Shown here piece by piece: positions 50,934 through 64,000 of a stretch of 64,000 bases of DNA. Within the stretch, counting starts at the first letter, position 1. Each line of letters starts with the position of its first letter. The position numbers and the translations under genes are program-made. Origin of the DNA: Dipetalonema caudispina (Eukaryota; Nematoda; Chromadorea; Rhabditida; Onchocercidae); the NCBI GenBank assembly GCA_013365325.1, contig JABVXV010000167.1, positions 1 through 64,000 on the forward strand, read 5' to 3'. Below the pieces are notes generated by a model. The model was not told the origin of the DNA. It saw nothing but the letters and a program-made list of their open reading frames with translations, and searched no databases.

Positions 50934-50976
50934 TGCAGTTTAAGGCTGTATTTGAACAAAAATCAGGAATTTTAAC

Positions 50977-53900
50977 TCACCTATACAGCTGCTGACTCGA
51001 ACCGACACTGGACAATGAATCATCAAACACCAGCTGAAATTTCAATAAATTTAAAAATGTGACGAATAGTAATCTACATAAAAATCACACCATTCATACC
51101 CACCGAGAGATTCCTGCTACTCCATTTCTCGCTTATTATTAGAGAAAGAAGGACGAAAAACGCAATAAGAAGACAAGTGCTAGGCACAACAACAACCACC
51201 ACTCGATAGAAGTTTGTACAGTCAACTGCACTTTCGCTCGCTCTGCAAAGTAACTAATTCATTACGTTAAACTATTAGAAGGGTTTTCTGGAGTATGATA
51301 AATAGAGTGGATAGGATCGTTTATTGGCGGACTAACATGCAGGAAGATGGACTGAATAGTTCGACAATTTGCAGAGCTAATCCATTTGAAATCTTGTCCA
51401 TGGAACTGAAAATACCATAAACAAAGGCACCACTTCCCTATAAAAAAACAATCTTGTTTATTGCAACAGTTCCAATCAAAATAGCATTAAAACTACTAAA
51501 AGCAACGAACAAAAATGTTTTAAGCATAACATAAATGTGACAAGATAAACAAAACGATACAGCAAAAAAAGTTAAACTTAAAATGATTCTACTTCGCATG
51601 ATTTACTTCACCTTAGTTCTTGTTGATTTACGTAACCTACAAAAGCACTACCATCTTTTCCTCATTTTAAATTGTGCTTCCCAGATAGCACTTGCATCAG
51701 CGCAAAAATAGTGAAGTTTTTACTTAAAAAGACACGAGAAGTTGCAAGAATGAAGGCAACCATGTACCGACTGATTTCATTCAGGGATTCCAGGAAGTAA
51801 AAGAGCAGAAACAGTGAACAGAACTGAACAAAGAATGATTCACTGAAAGAATAAACCAAAAATAAGCCGGAATATACATGAAAATTGATAAGCTGTCGGC
51901 AAAAGCATACTTCATGTGTTCTTCCAGAAAATAAAAAAAACGTTAATGACATACGTTAATCAGTAAAGCATGTGATTTGACTATCGCTCTTTAATGAACC
52001 TAGTCTTCGGGTGCTAGTGCACATCATGCATCTTCTTAAAAATTTAAGATCATCTCTTATACCTTGTAGCTGTCCTCATGCTACAATAAGGTTTCATCAG
52101 ACAGATCCTTGAAATTTGAAACGATAAATTAGAAAAACCAATAACTTACTGTATCTTGTCTGATAAGCTTTGCCACTGCAGAAAGTGAAGTTATTAACAA
52201 AATTGCTTGGGCTACACCCAGAAGAACAGCAATTATATGAACTGGAAAATAGATATCAAACTGCATCACCAAGCAATTTGAAATGCCGCACAAACATCCA
52301 AGTAAAGCTAAACTCTGAAAATGCAAAAACGATAGGATAACAGCATACACTTCGAATTTCAAACAACAAGTTTCCCAAAATTTTAAGAGGTGTAAAAGCG
52401 CACCGAACGAAATTATATGAGACAGAAGTTCTCAAGATGTTGAGATTACACTAACTATAGCTTACTAAATTTGCCGTAATCCCTTCCTGCACGACAACAT
52501 CAAAATAACCATGCAAATCTAAAGTTTGAAAAAGCTTGCAGATTTCTATTAACGTCGAGGTTGTTCTTGTCAAAACAGCACGTCCTTTTTGAATCCTAAC
52601 CCTTATTCTGCCAAAATGACCAGTAACTTCCTCAACGAATGCCGCAAATGTTAATACTCTGTTCCATATCTTCCATATGCGTATGAAAGCTAATTAAAAT
52701 GTGTATTGAATAATAAACTCATTAAATTCCCATTATCAGTATGATTAAAACATATTCAAATATGTGGCTCCTAAGACTGCTCTAGATACTAGCAATAAAG
52801 AAGAAATACAACTCCTAAGTCACGATTAGCTCAACCATCATTTAGTGGCTGCTCCAATTTTATCCATTTTTCTTTCCCATTGCACAAGTAGTGTAAAAGA
52901 TGTAAAAATTAACTTCCAGGCTGCATCGACGATTTAGAAAAGGTAAACCAGTCAAGGAAGAAATCAGAAGTGACGAACAATAAGAGACCATCGGCAGTAT
53001 AGCAACGTATTTCTGGAAGTATAACAAATCCTAACAACACATTCAGTATATTAATTACTGTAAAATTATAAAAGCTATATCAAAACAGCACTTTCCAAAA
53101 GAGCGTGATAACTCAAGCTACAGTGCAAGAGAGTTTTCTTTTATTTAGTAATGAAGTAGTTGACAGTCAAATCACCTTCGAAAGAATCGGTAAATGTGTA
53201 ATGTAGAACGGGAAATAAACCTGGGATATGTTGATATACAATCTACAAAGCACGTACAACATTCCAACCTGGAAAATAAGTACGAAAATCAATTTCAGGA
53301 ACTTATTAATGATAAATTTAAATTTTTAATTTGGCTTTAGAATAACTTTTAATTAAACATAAAAAGTATTGCTCTACAAAGATAGCATTATTTGTAGGAT
53401 ATATTATTATTCTAACCGCTGCTACGTTTCAACACATTTTCCAAATGCATCAATAAATTTCATCGCATATGCTTTGCTTATGCTGTTGAATTGTCTTTAG
53501 CTTGTCAGCGCGGAATGCTAAGTAGTCAAAAAGAAAAATTTAACACAGTCCAGCCAAGCAGGGATATTGGTGTTGGGAAGTCAGTAGTTTTCCTAAACGC
53601 CATATGCATAAAGAGAAGGCGCTCTAACCGATTTCATATTCCACAACTGCACGAAAAACATTCAAAAAATTCAATGCAAAGTGTCTACGGTAGTTATCCA
53701 AAACAAAACTAAATTTTCAGATAAAAAAATCGGATAAATAAAAGACAAACTGGCAACTGTAGGAAAATTCTGATTTCCTGCTAGTGGTCATTTGAAACCT
53801 CCCTTTATAACCTAATAATCCAAATTACAATTATTTTCTTTTGCAAATTTTGAAAATTATATGCCCCCTTGTTTCGTTGCAAGATTTAAAATTGTTTAAA

Positions 53901-56386
53901 ATGCAGCGCTACCTGGTAAAACTGAAGGCGATACATCCATTTAAACAGTGATAATTTTAATGAATGTAAGATTCCAGACTGATACAGTGACTGAGCAGAT
54001 ACAGTAACATGATCAGTTCTTGAAGGTTCTTTTGTTATGACATAAAAAATAATTTGAGTAAAAAGCCCCAAAACGATAACCATTCCTGATACTGTCTGAA
54101 AATGCAGTGTATAAAGCTCACTTCAGTTCAATTAAAATGCCATTTTCTGAAAATCGCTGGTAAAGAGCGGAGCAAGCTTACACTAAAGTGCCGAAGGTCA
54201 AGTGGGCCAACTGCAGAGCCCTTATCATCAAAATATAACAGCACCGATAGTACTGCAAAAATAATTAAATTTGCAATAATCGTGAATCCATACCTATAAA
54301 AAAAAACAATACATCAAAAAAGAGAAGAAATGGGAATTGCATCCGGCAGAGTCACACATTTTTGGTATACACATATATCTCTATCTCGGTTCATAAGAAA
54401 CAACCTAACAGAGTTCATCGTCGTTCGATGGCTCTCATCACGCGTCAGCTCCGGTAGTAAAGCCAAATGTGAGATCTGCAGAACATATTATTGCGCGATT
54501 TAGCTCTCAATAATAAAGAATCGAACTTTGTAAATACTGGAAAAACTTTAACAGAATGGACAGTGTTGATGTGCACCTAGCTCAGTTTGGTGATTACGAC
54601 AGATCCAAAGTTAACAAAAAAGAGTGTAGAACAAATAAAACGCAAAAAGATTACTTGCACAGCAGCCCATCCAATTTGGAATACAATCACATATGGTGCA
54701 TACCAGGCAAAAAGTTCCCAATCAGTTGCTGAATGACCACATACGAAGCACTTATTGTAAATAAATGCAAATGAAAAAGTAACTAACACGGTACCTGCAA
54801 CGAAAAATGTAATATAACTGCCCTTGGTTCTGCTTTTCTCCAGTCAAGAAATATTTCCATCAAAAGTAAAAGATGCATATGCCACTTATACACGAGCAAA
54901 AACAACAGAAAATACTGCACTTCATGCGAAGCAATTAAAACAAATGGGTAAATGAGATAGACATCCATTCAAAAATCCTTTTCTAAACATTTCATACAGT
55001 TGTTCAAAAAGACTATGTATCCAAATCGCTTGCCACATCATGCAATTAAATGAACTTATACATTTATGAAAAAAAGTGACCGTTAACAACACACCGAAAG
55101 CATGCCATGATTTTCTTTGTCCGAAACGTCGAAAACAAAGTGGTGCTGATGTTGAATCGCTCAAAACTCCAATGAACGCCGTGCTCACAGCATCAGTAGC
55201 CTATAATGAAGTAATTGATATCATTCCTGCCAAGATATTTGACAGCTAATTGGAACAGATGCAAGTATAAGAAAGCAAAACATCACATCCCTTAAATTAC
55301 GCCAAAAAAGTTGAGAAATTCATTTACACTCATTTACAGATATTACCCCATTTACAATAGCTGTTATAATACCAACATTCTCTTTTTCTACCATTCAGAA
55401 TTCTAAATCCAGAACAGTGTGATGTGAACGAAATCAAGACGAGAAAAATTTCGTTTTTTTCCTTCATAGTAGCATTGGCATTTTCATCAAATGATATCTA
55501 ATCTTCGTGATATTAATATATCCTTAATTTTAGGTATAGGAAGAAAAAAAAATACGGAAGGAATACAATGGAACCTGGCCAATGAGCATGATCAAACCCG
55601 CTACAAAACCGCGCATAACAATCACTTTTTCCAGAAATAACAAAAGATATGTGAACCACATGCTGGCACACAAGTCGTTATAAAAATGTCCAATTCCATA
55701 CCCAAATACTTGACATCCACTCAATTCGTTTAATGTGTCAGCAGTCTCCTAAAAGAAAAAAGTAGAAAATGACACTCTGAAAAATTCGAGTTCGGATAAG
55801 TCCCTAACAAAGTGGAATGTATAAAAAACATTAGAAAATCGTTATTTCAGTTCAGGATCGCAGTAGAATAGTAGTTCGTCTAAAGAAGAAACGAATATTT
55901 TACCTACGAAATCATTCTCTTACTCTCATCTGATCACTTCATTTCTTTTTTGTTGTTACTTTATAATTTTGATATGTGAGGTATGATCCAAATAACCAGT
56001 CAATACGCGGAAAATTCTACACCATAGTACAAGCTTTTTATCTCACTTTTGCACTACTCGGTTTCTGTTTGAATTCTATTAACTTCTTATCCATCTATTT
56101 CTAACATCCATCCCAAATCACGACAATTATATCGAAGTAGGCAAAAAAGAAAATGTCCTACCTAAGAAAGAGTAACCTATTGACAATGCATAACACTCCT
56201 AAAACCACTAAATAACAATCGGTTCTAAATAAGACAGTATGCTCTCATGAAACCTTCAATTCAGTAGCGTCAAACTCCGTTAAAAGTTTATCTCATCGAA
56301 GTACTGCTGATACTTACAACTTGTCTGTATGCGTCACTTGCGACGTTCTCCGCTTCCTCACCATCTCTTTCTTCATTCCTTTCCAT
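50977..56386 (-). CDS. MFSD12: MFSD12-family major facilitator (lysosomal/LRO transporter)
   Basis: Twelve-helix MFS protein. Mammalian MFSD12 is needed for cysteine import into lysosomes and melanosomes; that role here is by family. Thirteen exons are in phase: 56386-56318, 55748-55575, 55200-55095, 54794-54655, 54475-54405, 54293-54182, 54095-53913, 53268-53176, 53012-52914, 52314-52150, 51437-51337, 51242-51104, 51033-50977, giving 502 residues (human 480). Diagnostic stretches in order: [129 protein letters not shown] and a final hydrophobic helix after [11 protein letters not shown]. The ATG sits 7 bases after a TTGCAG acceptor that may be a trans-splice site. The exon 9-10 junction may lack a short loop exon, and the last 18 residues are the least certain. 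Confidence 0.92.
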
Positions 56387-57663
56387 TTCACACCTGCAAT
56401 TCCAAATAATATACACAGATGGACAGATTTACATATGATTCATTGTCACCCATTAATATTGAGCATAAATGAAAATCTCTTACCGCACCTCATAAACCCC
56501 CCCCCCCCCCCCCCCGATGTATACTGACGAGAGAAGATGCCGTTAGCAAAATGAATTCAAACCATTGAATCATTTCAATATCTCATTTTACTGAGGGCAT
56601 TGTGTTATAAGAGGTAGAGAGTGGTGGTTGTGTAAGAGACGACTCTCGAAATTCGAGTTGTTCTTTCTTTACCACCTAGGAGTTGAAGTGTTCATGGGAA
56701 TATATATTCATCACATTCTTGTCACTTCCAGAGAGAGCTTTCATTCATAGGAAATACTCCACATGCGGTGTGCAATATTGTTATTACTGATACTTCCAGT
56801 TGAAATTGTAGAACTGTCCAATCTGACGTACGCTCTTTCTCGATACTTTCTCCTTTCCAGCAGTGAAGCATATCTCTCTTCGTATTCTTGGATCAGTTGT
56901 CAAATATCTTCGCTTTTTTATTTATTGGTAGGGATTAAATCCATTCTCCGCAATATTAATAAAGACATCCGAAATGTAGAGGGAATGATTTTTGAGCACG
57001 AAAACTAACACTTCCATTTCCCTCTCATTTCTGTAAGCCGATTTTGTCTAATTTTTGGTAGAGAATTCCCGACAAGACGTGAAGAAGAAAGACCTTTTGG
57101 GATGTAAACATTTTTCTATTCTTACAAGATTTTTGCCAGAACCCACCCTCTTCTTTGTACCTCTTTTCTATATTTGATGTTGTTGATTCCATTAGATTTC
57201 TACCTCAATTGCTACTCATTATACTGCATAGTATTATTCCTTCCAGAATTCCCAGAGTTGTATATCATATTTGTTTAGAATTAAATGGAAATTTTATGAC
57301 TAAATCATGATTTAACATATCTACTACTTAGTTTAACGACATAGCGGGTCAATTTTATCGTACAACAGTTATGGCATTAGAAGAGTTATGTATCTAACAA
57401 TTACTCCAATGAGCTTCCCACTGGAATACCAAAAAAGGTAGCCGTTTTGTCAGATTTATAATCATTCCATTTTCCAGAATCCTTTCATATGGACTATGTA
57501 AGCAAGTAATTAAAACTGTGATCAATGGATTGCCATAATGATGATAGAATTTTTTTTCAGGATTTTTTTCGGTGTAGTGTGATAAGTTGCCAATGAATGT
57601 TCGCATAGTATATCATTTTATCATTTTCAGTGTTTTTAGGTTCAACATGTTTTAGAGGTTGGT
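56387..57663. other. MFSD12 upstream region and RAPGEF1 3' flank
   Basis: Same-strand genes flank this 1.3 kb, so it carries the RAPGEF1 3' UTR and the MFSD12 promoter. I see no conserved exon. A homopolymer tract lies close to the MFSD12 start (listed separately). Confidence 0.5.
56497..56515 (-). repeat. G19 homopolymer upstream of MFSD12
   Basis: Nineteen C on the plus strand, read as G on the MFSD12 strand, about 110 bases before its ATG. It can form G-quadruplex-like structure and is a likely spot for length error. Confidence 0.9.
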
Positions 57664-60600
57664 TCATTTATTCTTTCGCGTTCGCGGTTTGATTGATTCC
57701 GACAGATCCCAGATCTCATCTTCACTCAAATAATTGTTGAACCCATTAAAAAACTGAATAACCTTTTCATCTTTCTCTATCGAATAATTCCTGCAAAAGA
57801 TGTTTATCGTTTTCCCAAAGTGCTATATTTTTGATAAAGAAAACTTCCTCTTTATGCACCTGAAAGAATGGCAAAATTCAGTTATATTAAGTTGGTCTCT
57901 TATTCTTTTTAGTGTGGAGAAGATGAAGATAAACAATATTATTCCTATGAAATTATGGCTTACCAGCTTTTAAAACATCGGATGCTATCTAGAATTGCAA
58001 ACTGTTGCCATCTTTTACCATAGTTTAGGAGATTCTTTCTACCGTTGCTTTGTTCTGGTGGGAGATAATCGCTGTTCCCGATATGTACAAATGTTAAATC
58101 TTGCAGAACAAGACCTCTGCAAAATAATTATTTTTTGAGGGATAAGATCTGAGGTGATGCAAGATAGAAAATGCCCCACCTTTACCTTTTAATATATTCT
58201 TTCCCCTGAAACGAAGATATAGTTATTCCGAAGAACAAATAACACATTATATGCTAAAAAAGTTAGAAGTATTCAAAGCGGAAGCTTACATGTAAGGCAA
58301 ACATGGAGGACGGCTCTCGCCTAGCAATGTGCGATAATTTTTGAAAGAATGTGAGCTGTCCATCACAACTGAATGTTCTTTCAAGAGATCGGTGATATGT
58401 TTTGACCAATCCAGTCTGCGGATAGGACCAGAATCTAGTGCTGATAAGATCGCCAAGTAGGAATTGTAATTGCCCACAATGCGTAAATGCTGCAGTTAAA
58501 AATATTTCAAATACCGAGCATCTTTAAGGCAACGATAAGGATTTCCTTACTACGTGGACTATTCACCTTATTGTTTCCAGCATCAGTTTACTTTAAGTAT
58601 CCCATGGTGAATTATCCTCGGGGTTTATCGTTGACTGTTGACGCACAAACACATGCAAACGTGAAACAACTCTCACCATGATCGTTTGGGTCTTTAGTAT
58701 TGTGTTACTGCTATAAGGTTATGTGTTGAGCACTGTCGATTTACTTGTCTCCATTACCAACCTGCACCCCTACCTAATTTTTGGAAGCCATCCGAATGAT
58801 GTTTTTCGCTTTTGTAAATATAATTTAGCAACTTGCCCGACCGATTACAATACCTGTGATTTCGACATCTTTTAGCTGATGAGCAATTTCTATTTTCTGA
58901 TGACATAACATACTGACCGATTACGTTCCATCAAAATTTCTTTACCTTAGTGGGCTTTTTCAAGCCTTCTTTTTAATATCAATTTTACATAGCAATATGA
59001 TCTACTTTCATCAGTGGTATGGTTTTTTCGATAAAATATTGAGAAAACATAGCGATGAGAAACTTCCGCATCTCGTACGCTTCAGTTCAGACATTTTCCA
59101 TATTAATACCTTCTGTTCTTGAAGGTGGCATTTCGCTGCTTATGACCGGTGAGAGAAGAACGTCCCATCGTTGAGATAAAAAAGGACGTCAGTGTGCAGC
59201 TGGAATAGTTTCCACTGCTAGATTGTTGTAAAAATAGTAGCATCACCATCATAATCAGTTCCATCCCGTATCTCACCTTTTCTCTTTCGGCTATTTTTCA
59301 TAAATGATCTTATAATTCGAATTGCCAATAAATTGTCAAGATTCTCTTTTAACTTCCTTCTAATCATTTTACGGAGCAGAGAATTGGGCATTCAAATTAT
59401 ATTCTCTTATTATAGGCCTTCTTCTCTTAAACCATTCAAGGCTCTGGTATTCATCGAGTGCAGCTTCCTAATTGCGCTTGGCTTTTCCTCGCGTTCTGAA
59501 GAAGTTCTCATCGAAGTACCGATGATGGTCAACTTGGTGTTACTCATTAGTGAAATCGTTCGTATTTTTATCGTAATATGCAATGATCGTTTTCTTTGTT
59601 AGATGAAAATGGTGTGTGGGTTATCCTTAACATGCATCACCTTTCTACTAGTTCCATCGATATGGTGTTTTTTGCGTTCGACTCAATCGAAGTCTTTCTC
59701 CGCTTCATTCTGTTGTTGAACCAAATCCTACTGACATGCAACTCGTTGAATTCCTCCTCTAATGTCATTTGATCATCGCTGTCGTTTCGCTCTCAAATTC
59801 TAATCTTTCCGAAGTATTCCCTCTTTCGGACTTCTCATCATTTCAAGTTTTGCAGTAAAGCTCAGAGTGATGTGTGAACCTAGACGATTCTAAAGGTCTT
59901 CGCGTTATCTAAAAGTAAATCCACCAACGACGAATATAATTGAGTGGAACTAACATGATAAATTTGGTTCCTACAACATTTCTTCACCTTTCATTTGCTC
60001 TCAGAATGGTTATTATTATTCTTATGTTAATTTCCACCCTTCGACGCGTTTCACACAGTCCAGGGATATCGCAAGGTATACTATTGTGGAGAAGATGGTT
60101 GATGGAGCTCTTCTCTCGACCTGCAATTATGGGTGCATACTGGAGGTCGAGTCTGTCCTTAATTCCGGCATAGTAGGACCTGAGATTGTCAGGAATCCCT
60201 CACCAATGAAATTACATTTCCCGCCATAGGACAACCAGGTAGTTAGTGAAATCCATTTTTTGTGGCTGCCTTAACTTTCTACTACATGTTATTCTCTCGG
60301 AGGACTCTATGCTTAAATTTCACTTCACTACTTGAAGCAAACCTAACACGGGTAAACCTAAAAGTGAGGATCTATAAAAAAAGGGACCTTCATTATCTTG
60401 ACAAATTTCGACATCATTTTTTCCCGTGTTCTCTGCTCATTTGGTGTCAGGACAAGAGTTCGGACCCAATACGAGACCTGAAACAAATTTCTCCTAGAAA
60501 TGAACAAAATTTATGGAATTCGTGGTACTATTTCAGTTTATCAAGAAAATTTCTGAAACCTTTAGATTGCTACCATGGTCGACTGAAGTTTTAAAGCTTA

Positions 60601-63600
60601 CATCGTCGCTTCCCATATACGATACTCAAAAAGGATGGTGAACATAATGGAAGTAAAGTAATAATCACATTACCTTGTTAAAGTGCTCGGTAAAACGACA
60701 CAAGTTTGGACTTTTTTTTTCATTTTGTTCTTGTGCCCACCAAAGCATTTCAGCTGGCTGAAAATACTCTTTACTGGTGACACGAAGTTTTTCGTTTCGT
60801 AAAAAATGTATTTTAAAAATTCTGGAACTGTAAATACAACCATATCAGGATTTCTGTTTTCCGCTGTCTAGAAGCAGAATAAGTGATGATAATGCGATAG
60901 CGGTTCTCTCAATACATTCTTTTTGCTTCTGTTTTTCAAGACGTAATTGAAATTTCAAATTTCACCTCAATCATATGAAACAGTTCCGCATCCAAATAAG
61001 TCATTTGTTTGGCGATAACTGCTGAGCGGATATCAAAAATTGTTTGATGCCTAAATAGAAGACATTACATATGAATTGTATAAGAGATAAAAGGAATAAA
61101 AACATGCCTTGAGCTCAAGCCTCTCATACTAGTTCGCTCCTTTGATGCCACCGTAGATTTTTGTGTTGACTTTAGGTCCATTCGTGACATTAATCTTTTC
61201 CTGGAAGTATGTCTCGAAATAAGAATTTGCAACAGTATTTTATCATCACTTGGAACTTCTCCGTTGTCCATTGTATAATTATGGCAATTGTATAGAATAA
61301 CCTCAAAATTCTTGCAAAGGTGTAATTTTCGTCTTTAACAAGGCGACTTATAAATTTTGTAATTAGACGAATAAGTTTCCGTGTTTGTTCCACTGCGCAC
61401 AACTCATCAACCACTCGTACCAACATTGAAAAAGTTTGACGAGCCACTTTAATTGACTGCTGTTCTTTTACGGTACACATATACGAATACCTGAACAACT
61501 TAGAGCTTCCAAAAAACGTGAAATATATGAAGCTTTGAAGTCCATCGACGAATTATTTCCCAATAATATTTAGTAAGTACATGATCATAACAGATTTTTA
61601 TCTGCACAAATTATATCTAACAAATTTAATTAGATATATAATCATTATTTCAATACGAAGACTAGTTCGAAGAGATGAACTATTGTAATTCATACCTTTT
61701 AATCAGTTTTTGAATAAGTTCGTCCGACTCGACAAAACTGCGATATGTTGTGAGAAATGCCTCTTGATAAAGTAATGATCCTGACGGCTGGGTCGCAAAA
61801 GCAATCAACGCGTCTTTAGGTCCACCACGAACCTGCAGATGAATTGCAATACGAAAATGAAAAGAAGCTTATGTACAGTTAATCATAATACAATACGAAC
61901 AAAGCAAGCTTACTTCGTTAGGTTTGGAAACGGCATCGTGTGCTCGTAGCATTAGCCAATCTGTCACATCAACACATTCCAAAATTTCTGCAGTCTCCGA
62001 AGATGCCACTGAGGTTATTCCTTTCGAGACAATCTCATTCTATAGCAAATACTTGCTAACAGCCTGTGAATTGTGCTTTTGACGATGAACTTTTCAAATA
62101 TTCAAATTCTCGAAAACAAAAACTAAGAATCCCTCTCTGAGAACCTAGTTTAACACTCCATTACAACGTCTATCAGCAACAATTAGTAGTATTGAAGTGG
62201 GTACAGATACCCTAAAAATTAATAAAAAATCCAATTTTCCAGTAGTCAAACTTAAAATCAACGAAGCAGATAAGCTGCCGACATCATAAACCTCTTTTGT
62301 AGGGCTGATACATGCCAATGACTGGCATGTTTTCCGTATACTACTGGAAGAAATACTGCAGTAAAATAGACAAAAAGCTCGAAGACTTAAATGTTTAACA
62401 GTGATTGAAACTTCGGAGGAATTGTTCCCTAAATGCTAAAGAGAGGAATTAAAACTTTGCTGCATGAAATAAGCCGATATTTCAGTACAAATATATAGGA
62501 GCAAACAATTTAAATTCGGAAGATAAAATGAAGATCCATTCGCCCATACCTCATCCATATATCGTTTTGGCAGCATAATTCTGTCAGTTTCGGTGTATTG
62601 TAATAACTGGCTCAAATCGGAGAAGTTCTGACTTGAAACAGCTACTCCTGCAGAAAGAAGTTTCTGCTACAACACTGATTCAGTAAGTTGAGGGTGAAAA
62701 TGAAAAAACTATTTTATTCATCTACCAACATGAAACTGATGAATCTATAGTGACTTTCGTACATATGTCGACTACACTAAACCGGATAGATGATATAAAA
62801 TATAGAGTAAAATTAAGAAGCGAAATGAGGGAAAGAGAGGATAACCAGAGTAATCTGAAAGGAGAAAAAGCGAACTGGATAATGAAAATTCGAATGAAAT
62901 TCTTTTTTTGTACTGTTCCTCATGGTACCGTAAATTATCGTTCAGCACAATGTATGAAGCAAGTGTTGAGCCCTTGAAAAAGTCATCCTGATCTTCGCTT
63001 TTGTTCCCAAAAGTCTGCAATTTCAACCTTACTTTCAATTTTAAGTTAGTTCATTTACCACCTTGAATTAAACAGACAAATTGATCAAATAAATAAATAA
63101 ATGAAGATTCGACTAACAGCACTATACTACATAGCACTGGTCATTATGCAGCTATATTTAGTAACAATCAGCAAACAATAATATGCAAATCACCTGCATG
63201 TATTGAATAACATGACGCTGCTTTGGTGGAATTGGGGGTGAAGATGATGATTTGGTGAGACCCATTTTCACCGTACTATGCTCCTCGTAAGAACCGCTCC
63301 CACGACGGTCCAGTAACTTAACATCCTGAATATTAGTTAATTAATAATCAATTCCACTTAAACAATTAAGTTAAACTGAAACCCCTCCAGTTTGATACCA
63401 AGGAACTGTGCATTAAAAGGAAACCATTTTTCACTATTACTGACTAATTTCACTCAGCTGGAATATTCCCTATATAACTAATTCATTACATTACCTTAAA
63501 AGTTTCCACTTGTCTGGCATTTAGTTCACTTCTATCAATTTTTTGTGCAGCATCGTCCGCAATGATTTTCCCATTCTTCTTCGCTGTCTTCGACACTTTT

Positions 63601-63679
63601 CTGAAAAATTCTGGATATACATGAACATTCCCGAATTCACAATAAAAACCGCTTTATTCTTGAATTAGTAAAAACTCCA

Positions 63680-63723
<44 letters not shown>

Positions 63724-64000
63724 GTACATATTTATGCTGATAATTTACTGGGAAACGGTATCTGTGTGCTGAACACTTTTGATTTTTTGTGAAATGCCTT
63801 CATCCGGATTTGTTGGATCATCTGTCGTCTTCAGCAAATCATCCAAACATTTAGTTTCATCTAAGCGATTACGCCCGAATGAGTTTCGAGGTGTCGTAAA
63901 AAAGTCATCGGTTGCCAGATCATCGTTGAATGACGTATTGCCGTCATGAAAGGTATTCACAATCTCATCATTTCCGTTACCGTGTGACCGTACCGTTACC
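57664..64000 (-). CDS. RAPGEF1: RAPGEF1/C3G, Rap1 guanine nucleotide exchange factor (3' part; 5' end outside window)
   Basis: Activates Rap1 (and relatives) downstream of Crk adaptors at adhesion sites. Fifteen exons are visible: 64000-63749 (open at the edge), 63600-63495, 63325-63194, 63014-62949, 62666-62550, 62039-61914, 61832-61696, 61490-61302, 61200-61108, 61050-60966, 60757-60674, 60477-60388, 58489-58290, 58116-57964, 57790-57664, about 650 codons. The third carries SPPIPPKQRHVIQYMQ, a PxxPxK site of the kind that binds the Crk SH3 domain. The REM domain follows (VRGGPKDALIA, QEAFLTTYRSF, LVRVVDELCAVE). Then comes the CDC25 domain: QMTYLDAELFHMIE, EQNEKKSPNLCRFTEHFNK, VSYWVRTLVL, GNYNSYLAILSALDSGPIRR, LVLQDLTFVHIGN, KRWQQFAILDSIRCF, and the ending SESIKPRTRKNK before TGA. 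The 61107-61051 intron starts with GC. The 62949/62666 junction uses a weak donor and is unsure. Confidence 0.93.
63681..63718 (+). repeat. (TA)19 microsatellite in a RAPGEF1 intron
   Basis: Thirty-eight bases of perfect TA, followed by CATATG-like decay. It lies between the first two visible RAPGEF1 exons, 31 bases beyond the donor. Confidence 0.95.

Larger units (their letters stand above)
47542..50976. other. Intergenic DNA between FASN and MFSD12 3' ends
   Basis: The two genes converge here, so it holds both 3' UTRs. Apart from the repeat tract and hairpin listed separately I see no conserved coding segment and no RNA gene. Open frames at 48288-48563 and 49261-49449 overlap on opposite strands or lack splice partners. 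Confidence 0.5.

Noticed and set aside
51662..51952. 96-codon aromatic-rich minus-strand open frame
   Set aside because: It falls within the MFSD12 intron between exons 10 and 11; the conserved GSGAFVYG exon that continues the protein lies further on at 51437.
59940..60240. Segment that looked like a decayed retroelement coding strip
   Set aside because: No reverse transcriptase or integrase motif could be read in any frame, and it sits in a RAPGEF1 intron without terminal repeats.

Overview
The window is nematode nuclear DNA. It is AT-rich, its intron-dense genes are spaced by 1-8 kb, and almost every splice acceptor follows the nematode TTTCAG/TTTTAG pattern. Introns of several hundred bases and weak operon structure fit a parasitic clade III (spirurid/filarial-like) worm better than Caenorhabditis; that placement is inference. 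I saw no bacterial, viral, rRNA, tRNA or CRISPR content.

Layout. 1-1683: no recognised gene. 1684-2371 (-): a small PTB-domain protein resembling the integrin adaptor ICAP-1. 3451-12174 (-): NCKAP1/GEX-3, the HEM subunit of the WAVE actin-regulatory complex, rebuilt as 22 exons and 1129 residues. About 1.2 kb of shared upstream DNA separates it from the divergent SLX1 nuclease gene at 13389-15968 (+). 15969-23695 is gene-poor and rich in simple repeats. 23818-47541 (+): a complete type I animal fatty acid synthase, rebuilt as 42 phase-consistent exons and 2671 residues with all catalytic residues in place. 47542-50976: repeat-bearing intergenic DNA. 50977-56386 (-): an MFSD12-type lysosomal transporter (13 exons, about 502 residues). 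57664-64000 (-): the C-terminal part of RAPGEF1/C3G, a Rap1 exchange factor with a Crk-binding proline motif, REM and CDC25 domains; its 5' end lies beyond the window.

Functionally these are conserved housekeeping and signalling genes. NCKAP1, the ICAP-1-like protein and C3G all act in the integrin/Rap1/actin axis, but only the first two are adjacent and on one strand. FASN makes palmitate de novo, SLX1 cuts branched DNA with SLX4, and MFSD12 works on lysosome-related organelles.

I found no undescribed multi-gene system. The most notable observations are in gene structure: two GC-AG introns, three acceptors with G at -3 (TTTTGAG), an Asn-rich leader exon that appears to feed FASN across a 4.4-kb intron, an intronic tandem duplication, and two strong hairpins in noncoding DNA. 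Gene models were built by hand from splice signals, reading phase and family knowledge; no alignment or search was run.
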